Shown in pieces: positions 1 through 7,400 of a DNA stretch of 23,966 bases. The first letter of the stretch is position 1. Each line of letters starts with the position of its first letter. Under the pieces are notes generated by a model. That model was not told the DNA's origin and ran no database searches. It was given only the letters and a program-made list of their open reading frames with translations. A program made the position numbers and the translations under genes. Source of the DNA: Candidatus Hydrogenedentota bacterium (GTDB lineage: Bacteria; Hydrogenedentota; Hydrogenedentia; Hydrogenedentales; SLHB01); NCBI GenBank assembly GCA_003552485.1, contig PUMX01000286.1, positions 1-23,966 on the forward strand, written 5' to 3'.

Positions 1-1971
1 GCCGGATTGCGGTCGACGCTACGCGAGCGGATGGCTGGGGAGGGAAGTATCGCCGCTTTCGCCACTAAGAACACTGAAGGAAAGAAGACCAAGTACGAGA
101 CGTACTACGACTTCCGCGAGGCTGTCGGAAAGATTCCGTCCCACCGGTTCCTCGCGATCCTTCGCGGGGTGAAGGAGGGATCGCTGCGCATGGAGCTTGA
201 GATCGACAACGACGCGATCCTTGCCCAAATCGAAGAGCGGATTATTCGTAATGCGGAGTCCCCCTGCGCAGCCCAACTGAAGTTGGCGGTAGAAGACGCG
301 TACCGGCGGCTGCTTCGTCCGTCCATTGAGAATGAAGTGCTTAACCACGTCCGTAGGCGGGCTGATCAGGAGGCGATTCGGGTATTTCGCGAGAACGCGG
401 AAAATCTTCTGCTCGCGCCTCCCGCTGGCGCGCTTAACATAATCGGCATTGACCCCGGCATGCGAACCGGATGCAAACTCGCTGTGGTGGACAAGCAGGG
501 CACATACAAAGAATCGAACACGATCTTCCCGACGCCGCCTCAAAACGAAACCGAGAAAGCCAGCGAAATCCTGCTGGATCTCATCAAACGGTATGACGTG
601 GATGCCGTTGCGATCGGCAATGGAACCGGAGCAAGGGAGGCCACCGCCTTTGTGCGCCCGTTGTTGGCCAAGTGCGACAAACAGGGTGTGTTTTGCGTAC
701 TCGTCAATGAGGCTGGCGCTTCGATCTACTCCGCTTCGAAACAAGCTCGCGAGGAATTCCCGGACCTCGACATATCCATCCGCGGGGCTATCAGCATCGC
801 GCGGCGTCTGCAGGATCCCTTATCGGAACTCGTAAAGATTGATCCCCGCCATATCGGGGTCGGTCAATATCAGCACGACGTGAATCAGAAGGCCCTGCGC
901 GAGGGGTTGCACCGCACCGTCGTGTCTTGCGTGAACCGCGTGGGCGTCAACCTCAACACCGCGTCGGCGCACCTCTTGCATTATATCAGTGGAATGCGCA
1001 GCCATGTTGCGCACAACATTCTCGAGAAGCGCCAAACAGATGGACCCTTTACGAACCGCCAGCAACTGTTGGAAGTCGAAGGCGTGGGCCCGCGTGTGTT
1101 TGAGCAGGCGGCGGGTTTTCTTCGCATACCCGATGGCGACAACCCACTGGACGCCACCGGCATCCATCCGGAAGCGTATCCGGTGGCCGAGCGTATTGCC
1201 GAATCCCTCGAGGTGACGCCGAAGGAGCTTATTGGTAATGAGGCGCTGCTGCGGGAGTTGGATGTCAAGCCATTCGTCACGGACACCATTGGCGAATTGA
1301 CGTTGGCCGACATCCGCGCCGAACTGTTGAAGCCGGGGCGGGATCCGCGCAAAGAGTTCCGGGCGCCTCAGTTTCTCGAGGGGGTGAACAGCTTGGAGGA
1401 CCTGCAAGACGGCATGGACGTCGAAGGCGTGGTGACGAACGTCACGGATTTCGGAGCGTTCGTGGATATCGGCGTCCACCAGGACGGCCTCGTTCACCTG
1501 TCTGAATTGGCGAACCGTTACATCGAAGATCCTCACAACGTGGTAAAAGTGGGGGACATCGTTAAGGTGCGCGTGCTCAAGGTTGATAGGGAGTTGTCGC
1601 GAATCAGCCTGTCGATGAAGGCGCTACAGCCCGCCCGGCCGCCAGCCGGAGCAAGGAGACGGGGCGGCGAACCGCAGAAGGACGCGCAGGAGTCTTCGTC
1701 TAAGGGCGAGAAGCCAGAACGCAGCAAGGACGCCGCGGCAAGCAATGATGGTAAGTCAGCGCCGGCGGCTTCGGGTAAAGCCGAAACTCAACCACAGCGT
1801 AAGCCGGAAAAGGGCGCGAGCGCAAAACGCCGCTCCAAACAAAAAGCGAAAGGCAAGAGCGGAGAACGATCCCCAAAAGGCGCGCAAAAGCCTGACAGCG
1901 ACCAAGACGCGCGGTTGAACACGCTGCTTGCTGAGCAACTCGAAGCGTTGCGTAACAAGTTGGACGAGTAG
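1..1971 (+). CDS. tex: Tex-family RNA-binding transcriptional accessory protein, 5'-truncated by the window edge
   Basis: The frame is open from base 1, so the true start lies outside the window; about 656 codons of a usual 720-780 are present. Visible in order are the end of the N-terminal Tex region (PSHR near residue 45), a YqgF/RNase H-like domain beginning NIIGIDPGMRTG near residue 146, helix-hairpin-helix motifs (SCVNRVGVNLNTAS, then LLEVEGVGPRVFEQA), and an S1 RNA-binding domain at about 465-540 (VVTNVTDFGAFVDIGVHQDG). The last ~115 residues are an Lys/Arg/Ser/Ala-rich, low-complexity tail ending in a short amphipathic helix. Tex proteins bind RNA and affect transcription and expression of selected genes; their exact biochemical role is not settled. 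The gene converges on the small - strand gene that follows. Family assignment is certain; the tail is longer than I expect for Tex. Confidence 0.95.
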   Translation, partial: AGLRSTLRERMAGEGSIAAFATKNTEGKKTKYETYYDFREAVGKIPSHRFLAILRGVKEGSLRMELEIDNDAILAQIEERIIRNAESPCAAQLKLAVEDAYRRLLRPSIENEVLNHVRRRADQEAIRVFRENAENLLLAPPAGALNIIGIDPGMRTGCKLAVVDKQGTYKESNTIFPTPPQNETEKASEILLDLIKRYDVDAVAIGNGTGAREATAFVRPLLAKCDKQGVFCVLVNEAGASIYSASKQAREEFPDLDISIRGAISIARRLQDPLSELVKIDPRHIGVGQYQHDVNQKALREGLHRTVVSCVNRVGVNLNTASAHLLHYISGMRSHVAHNILEKRQTDGPFTNRQQLLEVEGVGPRVFEQAAGFLRIPDGDNPLDATGIHPEAYPVAERIAESLEVTPKELIGNEALLRELDVKPFVTDTIGELTLADIRAELLKPGRDPRKEFRAPQFLEGVNSLEDLQDGMDVEGVVTNVTDFGAFVDIGVHQDGLVHLSELANRYIEDPHNVVKVGDIVKVRVLKVDRELSRISLSMKALQPARPPAGARRRGGEPQKDAQESSSKGEKPERSKDAAASNDGKSAPAASGKAETQPQRKPEKGASAKRRSKQKAKGKSGERSPKGAQKPDSDQDARLNTLLAEQLEALRNKLDE

Positions 1972-1977
1972 TAAACG

Positions 1978-1993
1978 AACTGCCTTTGCGGTT
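1978..1993. terminator. Small hairpin between convergent genes
   Basis: AACTGC and GCGGTT can pair over six positions (one G-U wobble) around a CTTT loop. The hairpin lies six bases after the tex stop codon and four bases before the end of the convergent DUF2007 gene. There is no clear U-run, so a terminator role is only suggested by position. Confidence 0.2.
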
Positions 1994-1996
1994 GAT

Positions 1997-2278
1997 TCAG
2001 CCGCCTGTATCGTCGCTGTCGAGGTGGTCCTGAATCCCGGCTTCTTCGCGCCGCTCGCGCAAAAGGCGGCGCGCCCGTTCGGCATCCTGTTGCTCGACCA
2101 TGATCTCGACAGCGCCGAGTTCGCCCACGGTGATAGGCAGAATCGCGTGCGGGATCTCGGAGTTCGACCGAGCGCTAATGCCTCGGGATTCCAAGTACGA
2201 GAGCACGATGGCCGCCTCTTGGTAGTTGTTACAGGTCTCAACCCGAATCAGCGGGCGTCCTTCATCATCAAAAAGCAT
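1997..2278 (-). CDS. DUF2007-type small protein (putative signal-transducing fold)
   Basis: A 93-residue protein that looks like the DUF2007 family of small ferredoxin-like-fold proteins, whose partner is generally unknown. It shows the usual pattern: an opening strand (LIRVETC), a helix over-represented in Ala/Leu with the phrase AAIVLSYLESRGISA, a middle hydrophobic stretch, and a final strand-helix (GAVEIMVEQQDAERARRLLRER). No membrane segment, signal peptide or catalytic motif is visible. The start is well supported: on the - strand AGGAG (complement of 2284-2288) sits five bases before the ATG. It is convergent with tex and divergent from ileS. A + strand reading of the same DNA (1928-2383) gives a protein with no recognisable family features. 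The family call is fairly good; the function is unknown. Confidence 0.75.
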   Translation of the reverse strand: MLFDDEGRPLIRVETCNNYQEAAIVLSYLESRGISARSNSEIPHAILPITVGELGAVEIMVEQQDAERARRLLRERREEAGIQDHLDSDDTGG

Positions 2279-2339
2279 GCAAACTCCTGTCTCGCCATAT
2301 GGTCACAATCCGCGCTGAACCCTTGCAAGAATTGCGCCA

Positions 2340-2369
2340 TTGACTTCTCCGCCGTTCGTGTGATAGCTT
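2340..2369 (+). promoter_or_regulatory. Possible sigma70-type promoter for ileS operon
   Basis: TTGACT (2340-2345) is followed after 18 bases by TAGCTT (2364-2369). The -35 is good, the -10 is poor. It lies about 70 bases before the ileS start in the 161-bp gap between the divergent DUF2007 gene and ileS, where a promoter for the ileS-lgt operon would be expected. Confidence 0.3.
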
Positions 2370-2411
2370 TCGCGCTATTCTAACCGCCTATGGTTAACAA
2401 AGACGATTACC

Positions 2412-2434
2412 CTAACGCTATTCCAGCGCGTTAG
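2412..2434 (+). promoter_or_regulatory. Stem-loop abutting the ileS translation start
   Basis: CTAACGC (2412-2418) and GCGTTAG (2428-2434) are perfect complements around a nine-base loop. The 3' arm ends only five bases before the ATG at 2440, or 17 before the alternative in-frame ATG at 2452. No Shine-Dalgarno sequence is visible outside it. In the mRNA it would occupy the ribosome docking site, so it may modulate initiation. It does not carry the conserved T-box sequence. Confidence 0.4.
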
Positions 2435-2439
2435 TCTGG

Positions 2440-5235
2440 ATGTCTGGCATCATGGATTACAAAAACACACTAAATCTTCCCCGGACCGACTTCCCTATGC
2501 GGGCTAATCTCACGCAACGCGAGCCCGAAATACTGAAACAATGGGAGGAAATGGACCTGTATGGCCGTATGCGCGCCGCGCGCCGCGGACGCGATCGCTA
2601 CGTGCTTCATGATGGTCCGCCCTACGCGAATGGTGAACTGCACGCCGGTCATGCGCTAAATAAGATCCTGAAAGACTTTGTCGTCAAAACCAAACACATG
2701 GCGGGTTACGATGCCCCGTATTTGCCGGGGTGGGACTGTCATGGCCTGCCTATCGAATACAAAGTGCTGAGCGACCTCGGAGACGCCGCCAAGTCCATGA
2801 GCCAAACGGACATTCGGCGGGCTTGCCGTGAATTCGCGTTGGGTTTTGTTGACAAACACCGCGAAGGATTCAAACGCCTTGGGGTCACGGGCCAATGGGA
2901 CAAACCCTATTTGACCCTGAGCCCTGATTATGTCGCCACCATTATACAGGTGTTTGCCGAGATGTACCAAGCGGGCTACGTATATCGCGGCTTGAAACCG
3001 ATCTACTGGTGCGCCCATTGTCAGACCGCGCTGGCCGAGGCCGAAGTGGAATATGGCGATCACCTCTCGCCCTCGGTTTACGTGAAGTTTAATGCGGTCT
3101 CTCCGGTTCCAGGGCTGGAAGGCAAGACATCCTTCGTGATCTGGACCACCACGCCATGGACGCTGCCCGCGAACCTGGCTATCGCGGTTCATCCCGACCT
3201 CGAGTATGTGGCGATTCGCGTGGGCGATGAAAACCTTATCATTGCCAGTGGCCTGGCCTCGCGCGCTCTTATGGAATGCGGCATTGAAACCTATGAGAAG
3301 GTAGCGGAGTTTACCGGAAGCGATCTCGAAGGGGTGACCTATCAGCACGGAATGTTCGATGACCGCGTGTGCCCGGTTATTCTGGGCCGTCATGTGACCC
3401 TCGACGCGGGCACGGGATGCGTGCATACTGCGCCGGGTCATGGTCAGGAAGACTACGTCGTGGGCGGCCAGTATGGTATCGAACCGCTCTCGCCGGTCGA
3501 TGGCGCAGGGCGTTTCACTGACCAGGCGGGGCCGTACGCGGGCGAACATGTGTTTGACGCCAATGAGCGGATAGTGACCGACCTCAGGGAAAGCGGGGCG
3601 CTTCTCCACAAGGAAGAGGTCACCCACAGCTACCCTCATTGCTGGCGGTGTTCGACACCCGTCATCTACCGCGCCACGGCGCAATGGTTCATTTCCATGG
3701 AACACAACGGCCTGCGGGAGAAGACGCTGAAAGGCGTGGACGAAGTCGAATGGGTTCCCGCCTGGGGCCGCGACCGTATCTATAGCATGCTTAGTCAGAG
3801 GCCCGACTGGTGCGTCAGCCGGCAACGGGTGTGGGGCGTTCCAATACCAGTGTTCTATTGCGCCAACTGCGGAGAGCCCCATGCGAACGCCGAAACGTTT
3901 GAGAGAATCATTGGGATCGCAAGATCCGCGGATGACGGCATCGATCGTTGGTTCGACTCTGAGGCGTCCGAACTGCTTCCCGAGAATACGGTGTGCGGCG
4001 AGTGTGGTCATGGCGAGTTCACCAAGGAAAGCGATATTCTAGACGTTTGGTTCGATGCAGGAGTAAGCCACCGCGCCGTATGCGAAGCCGACCCCGATCT
4101 GGGATGGCCCGTCGATATGTACCTCGAAGGTAGCGATCAGCATCGCGGCTGGTTTCAGAGTTCGCTGATTCCCGCCATTGCGACTCGCGGCGCGCCGCCA
4201 TACAGAACAGTGCTTACAACGGGCTACGTCATCGACGTTGAAGGGCGTAAGCTCAGCAAGAAACTTGGCGACTCGTTCGGCAACGATGCGCTCATGGAGC
4301 TTTATGGGGCCGACATCACGCGCCTATGGATCGCCTCGGAAAACTATCGGCAGGATATCCGTATTTCCGAAGAAATCATGAAACACCTGCAAGACATCTA
4401 CCGGCGGCTGCGAAACACGTTTCGCTACATGCTGGGCAACCTCTACGATTTCGGCCCGGAGCACGCCATATCCTACGAGGAGCTTGAGGACGTCGACCGG
4501 TGGGCGTTGCATCAGTGCGAAGCACTAAAGCAACAGGTGCTGAAACATTATGAGAGCTTTGATTTCCATCACGTGTTTCATAAGATGCACAACTTCTGCG
4601 CCGTCGAGATGAGTTCATTCTATCTGGATATCATCAAGGACAGAGTCTATACATTTGCCGCTGGCGCGCGCGAACGCCGGGCGGCTCAGACGGTTATGGC
4701 AGAGATCCTCACGGATCTGTTAAAGCTTCTGGCCCCAATTATCCCGTACACGGCCGATGAAGCGTGGCAACATTTGCCGGCGCATCTGAAGACAGCGCAA
4801 AGTGTGCATACTTGTGAGTTCTCGAAGGAGAATCCGCAGTACTTCCTTGAGGACGAAGCGTTGCATACATGGGATGCGCTGCTTCGGATTCGCGGCATTG
4901 TGTCCAAGGCGTTGGAGGAAGCACGCCGGGCGAAACGCATCGGCACCTCGCTCGAAGCCCAGGTGCGTCTTGTGCCGGGCGACGAAGAAACGCAAAAGGT
5001 GCTGCACGAAGCGGAATCGCAGCTTCCTGCCGTCTTTATTGTTTCTCAATGCGAAATTGCGCCTGTGTCAGAAGAGGCTACACGCCACGAGGACCGCTTG
5101 TTGGTTGAGATTAACAAGGCCCCGGGCAAGAAATGCGCCCGGTGTTGGAATTACAAGGAATCGGTAGGGCAGATCCCCGAGCATCCTGAGATCTGCGAAC
5201 GTTGTGTCGAACAACTCGGAGGCATTGTCGTATGA
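2440..5235 (+). CDS. ileS: Isoleucyl-tRNA synthetase
   Basis: A full-length bacterial class I synthetase of 931 residues that charges tRNA-Ile with isoleucine in the cytoplasm. The N-terminus has the family opening TLNLPRTDFPMRANL. The HIGH motif is HAGH at 68-71, after PYANGEL. The CP1 editing domain shows TTTPWTLPANLA and GTGCVHTAPGHGQEDY, which clear mischarged valine. The KMSKS loop reads KLSKK at 604-608, a variant at its second and last positions. The C-terminal zinc finger has Cys899, Cys902, Cys919 and Cys922. The start may be 2440 or the in-frame ATG at 2452 (MDYKNTLNLP), since neither has a clear ribosome-binding site. It is the first gene of an operon with a DksA-like gene, lspA and lgt; its TGA overlaps the next ATG. 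Confidence 0.97.
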   Translation: MSGIMDYKNTLNLPRTDFPMRANLTQREPEILKQWEEMDLYGRMRAARRGRDRYVLHDGPPYANGELHAGHALNKILKDFVVKTKHMAGYDAPYLPGWDCHGLPIEYKVLSDLGDAAKSMSQTDIRRACREFALGFVDKHREGFKRLGVTGQWDKPYLTLSPDYVATIIQVFAEMYQAGYVYRGLKPIYWCAHCQTALAEAEVEYGDHLSPSVYVKFNAVSPVPGLEGKTSFVIWTTTPWTLPANLAIAVHPDLEYVAIRVGDENLIIASGLASRALMECGIETYEKVAEFTGSDLEGVTYQHGMFDDRVCPVILGRHVTLDAGTGCVHTAPGHGQEDYVVGGQYGIEPLSPVDGAGRFTDQAGPYAGEHVFDANERIVTDLRESGALLHKEEVTHSYPHCWRCSTPVIYRATAQWFISMEHNGLREKTLKGVDEVEWVPAWGRDRIYSMLSQRPDWCVSRQRVWGVPIPVFYCANCGEPHANAETFERIIGIARSADDGIDRWFDSEASELLPENTVCGECGHGEFTKESDILDVWFDAGVSHRAVCEADPDLGWPVDMYLEGSDQHRGWFQSSLIPAIATRGAPPYRTVLTTGYVIDVEGRKLSKKLGDSFGNDALMELYGADITRLWIASENYRQDIRISEEIMKHLQDIYRRLRNTFRYMLGNLYDFGPEHAISYEELEDVDRWALHQCEALKQQVLKHYESFDFHHVFHKMHNFCAVEMSSFYLDIIKDRVYTFAAGARERRAAQTVMAEILTDLLKLLAPIIPYTADEAWQHLPAHLKTAQSVHTCEFSKENPQYFLEDEALHTWDALLRIRGIVSKALEEARRAKRIGTSLEAQVRLVPGDEETQKVLHEAESQLPAVFIVSQCEIAPVSEEATRHEDRLLVEINKAPGKKCARCWNYKESVGQIPEHPEICERCVEQLGGIVV

Positions 5236-5600
5236 ACAAGCGGGAGGCGAAGAAGTTTGAGAAGCTCCTCCTGGCGGAACAGGAGCAACTGCGGAAAGGC
5301 ATTCAGCGGATCGAGGAATCGACGCTTGAGGACTCGGGCCAGGATAATGCGACCGATTTCACTGCGTTTGCAGAGGTGGGCACTGATAACTATGAACGGG
5401 AAACCGCACTCAACATCGCGAGTGGCGAGACGGACCGGCTGCGTGATATCGAAGACGCCCTGACGCGAATCAAAGAAGGTACGTACGGGGTGTGTGAAGG
5501 CTGCGGCAAGGATATTCCGAAGAAACGGCTCGAGGTTTATCCATCCGCCCGGTATTGCGTTGAATGCCAGTCCAAGCTCGAGCGCGACGGTACACTGTAG
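5232..5600 (+). CDS. DksA/TraR-type C4 zinc-finger protein
   Basis: A 122-residue protein starting at the ATG that overlaps the ileS stop (ATGA). In-frame sequence further upstream lies inside ileS, so 5232 is preferred. The N-terminal half is a charged helical hairpin, as in DksA. The C-terminal half is a zinc finger with Cys88, Cys91, Cys109 and Cys112 (CEGCG and YCVECQ). DksA proteins enter the RNA polymerase secondary channel and, in E. coli, act with ppGpp. The tip region here reads DNATDFTA, not the DxxDxA pattern of E. coli DksA, so it may not have the same activity. A DksA-like gene between ileS and lspA is a common arrangement in several phyla. The family call is firm; the regulatory role is uncertain. 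Confidence 0.9.
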   Translation: MNKREAKKFEKLLLAEQEQLRKGIQRIEESTLEDSGQDNATDFTAFAEVGTDNYERETALNIASGETDRLRDIEDALTRIKEGTYGVCEGCGKDIPKKRLEVYPSARYCVECQSKLERDGTL

Positions 5601-5610
5601 CCGCAATCCC

Positions 5611-6150
5611 GTGAAAGCACAACGACGACGACAGCTGATCTGGGTCTTGGTTGCCTTCGGTCTGGTGCTGGTTGCCGATCAGGCAACCAAGGAGTATATT
5701 CTTCGCACCATTCCGGAGGGAAGCGTGACGTTTGCGGGCCGGGAAGAACAGTTTGTTTTTCTCACCCATGAGCGCAACCCCGGCTTGGTTGGCGGCGCGT
5801 TTCGGGATATGCCGGCCGTCGTTTATACGGCCCCGGTAATCGCCACGCTCGTGCTCATCTACTTGTTCCGCCATCTTCACCCGGGCTCATGGGTTCAAGC
5901 CATGTCCTACGGCATGATCATTGGCGGGGCCGTCGGGAATCTGGTGGATCGATTCCGCTTGGGATCGGTCACGGACTTCATCCAGGTGCACTTCTATTTC
6001 ATCCCCTTCGACTTCCCATGGAAACGTTATCCCGCCTTCAACATAGCCGACTCAGCGATTTGTATTGGAGTGGCGTTGTTAATCATCAGTTGGCATCGCA
6101 TGGAGCGCCAGCGGGAAAAAGAAAGCCTGAATGCATCCGACTCTGCTTGA
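5611..6150 (+). CDS. lspA: Lipoprotein signal peptidase (signal peptidase II)
   Basis: An inner-membrane aspartyl protease that removes the signal peptide from diacylglyceryl-modified prolipoproteins. The chosen start is GTG at 5611, ten bases after the preceding stop, giving 179 residues with a basic N-terminus followed directly by the first membrane helix (LIWVLVAFGLVLVADQATK). The frame stays open further upstream to 5494, but that would overlap the zinc-finger gene and add non-family sequence. The conserved blocks are ERNPGLVGGAF, GNLVDR with the first catalytic Asp, and FNIADS with the second. Four hydrophobic segments are visible, as in the family. The end overlaps lgt by 20 bases, so the two successive lipoprotein-processing enzymes are probably translationally coupled. 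Confidence 0.95.
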   Translation: MKAQRRRQLIWVLVAFGLVLVADQATKEYILRTIPEGSVTFAGREEQFVFLTHERNPGLVGGAFRDMPAVVYTAPVIATLVLIYLFRHLHPGSWVQAMSYGMIIGGAVGNLVDRFRLGSVTDFIQVHFYFIPFDFPWKRYPAFNIADSAICIGVALLIISWHRMERQREKESLNASDSA

Positions 6151-6982
6151 CTTAGGGCCCGTGACCATTCATTCCTACGGGTTCATGATTGCTCTTGCCT
6201 TCCTCATGGCCTTGTTCATGTGTCAACGCGATGGACCACGGTTTCAAGCGCCGAAGGAATTCGTGAATAGCGTGGCCGTTGGCCTGTTGATCGCTGGCGT
6301 GGCCGGATCCCGGCTGCTGCATATCCTCATGTTCCCAGCAAGCTATTCTTGGTCAGATCCCGTCGGTTGGATCGCTATCTGGCGCGGCGGCTTGGTGTTT
6401 CAGGGGGCATTTCCGGCGGCAGTACTTTTCGCGTGGTTTTACGCCCGGCGCAAGAATGTGCCGGTGCTCGGCTTCGCCGATGCCTTGGGACCATACATTC
6501 CCATCGGTCACGCCTTGGGACGGATGGGTTGTTTCTTAAATGGCTGTTGCTATGGCCGGGTCACTGACATTTCCTGGGCCGTCGAGTTTCCTCGGATCCC
6601 GGCCAACCCGGAAGCCCAACCAACCGGCAGCCCTGCATTTCTGGATCACCTGCGGGCCGGGCTGGTGCAGTTTGAGGACATGACCTCGTTGCCGGTGCAT
6701 CCCACGCAACTCTACAGTGTGACCGGTTTGCTCGCCATGGGCGCCATGATGTGGATGTTCCGGGAATGGTGGTATCCGTTCCGCGGCGTGATGATATGCT
6801 CGTACTTGGCGCTATATGGTTTGCTGCGCTTTGTCCTCGAGTTTTTCCGCGGCGATCACAATCCCGTGCATTTTGGCGGCGTGTTGTCGGACCAACAAGT
6901 GTTCAGTCTGGCTTTTGTGGCTGTAGGGATCGCCCTATTCGTTGTGTTATATGTCAAAGAGCGCCAGCGGCAAAACGGGTAG
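6131..6982 (+). CDS. lgt: Phosphatidylglycerol:prolipoprotein diacylglyceryl transferase
   Basis: A 283-residue, multi-pass inner-membrane enzyme that moves diacylglycerol from phosphatidylglycerol to the lipobox cysteine, the step before LspA. The N-terminus (LGPVTIHSYGFMIALAFLMA) and the signature block GRMGCFLNGCCYGR at 130-143 match the Lgt family; the second Arg of this block corresponds to the essential Arg143 of E. coli Lgt. The downstream blocks VHPTQLYS and GLLRFVLEFFRGDH also fit. The variant with GCFLNGCC in place of GNFINGEL is a known-looking subfamily form and not damage. It overlaps the end of lspA, so it is the last gene of the ileS-lgt operon. A possible terminator lies about 105 bases downstream. 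Confidence 0.96.
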   Translation: MHPTLLDLGPVTIHSYGFMIALAFLMALFMCQRDGPRFQAPKEFVNSVAVGLLIAGVAGSRLLHILMFPASYSWSDPVGWIAIWRGGLVFQGAFPAAVLFAWFYARRKNVPVLGFADALGPYIPIGHALGRMGCFLNGCCYGRVTDISWAVEFPRIPANPEAQPTGSPAFLDHLRAGLVQFEDMTSLPVHPTQLYSVTGLLAMGAMMWMFREWWYPFRGVMICSYLALYGLLRFVLEFFRGDHNPVHFGGVLSDQQVFSLAFVAVGIALFVVLYVKERQRQNG

Positions 6983-7400
6983 CGCGATGCGCGCAATGAC
7001 GTGCAGTGGCTGAGGCTCCGCTGGGGCGGCGTTGTCGTGAATGCGGCTGTCGCGCGTTTCAAAGATGTCAGACTCGTGCGTGGACCAATTGCGGAACGAC
7101 GGGCAATTTTTTGGTTAGTTCAGTTGCTTATACATATGTTATTTTGGTAAATTCGTATACGTGAAGACACTTAACTGAGCCCGGAAACCGCCACGATGGC
7201 TGTTTTGTCTGAGGGCTCTGTGCTTCGGTGAGAACAGCGCAGCCGTGGCCGCGACGCTGGCGATGGAAGGCTGACCACTACGGCTTCGCGGCGCTTCGCG
7301 CCTTGCAACACCAACACATAGCGCGCGAACAACGCGCCACACAAACCACCATAACCGCCAGCTCCGTTACCCGAGAACGGATAGCTGCCATAGGATCGAC
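6983..7400 (+). other. 418-bp gap between lgt and the metallophosphoesterase gene
   Basis: No convincing gene is present. It holds a hairpin with a following T-run (7087-7112), then an AT-rich patch at about 7105-7165 that offers only weak promoter-like matches (for example TTGCTT at 7124-7129, 18 bases before TAAATT at 7148-7153). About 230 bases of leader follow, including a short GC hairpin, GGCGC-TTC-GCGCC (7290-7302). AGGA at 7392-7395 is the ribosome-binding site of the next gene. Short open frames here have no recognisable features. Confidence 0.5.
7087..7112 (+). terminator. Possible intrinsic terminator after lgt
   Basis: AATTGC (7087-7092) pairs perfectly with GCAATT (7103-7108) around a ten-base loop, and the 3' arm runs into a run of six T (7107-7112). 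The stem is short and partly AU, so it would be a weak terminator, but it is the only hairpin with a T-run seen after the operon. Confidence 0.4.

Noticed and set aside
1928..2383. + strand open frame overlapping the DUF2007 gene
   Set aside because: The - strand reading has DUF2007 features and a good AGGAG site; the + strand reading overlaps the end of tex and has no recognisable domain.
2279..2439. T-box leader controlling ileS
   Set aside because: The conserved T-box sequence and specifier stem are not visible, and the gap is short for one.
2656..4011. Long open frame (451 codons) on the - strand inside ileS
   Set aside because: It lies wholly antisense to a clear ileS, has no family features, and reflects codon bias in GC-rich DNA.
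5494..5610. Upstream extension of lspA
   Set aside because: It would overlap the zinc-finger gene and add non-family residues; GTG at 5611 gives a normal LspA N-terminus.
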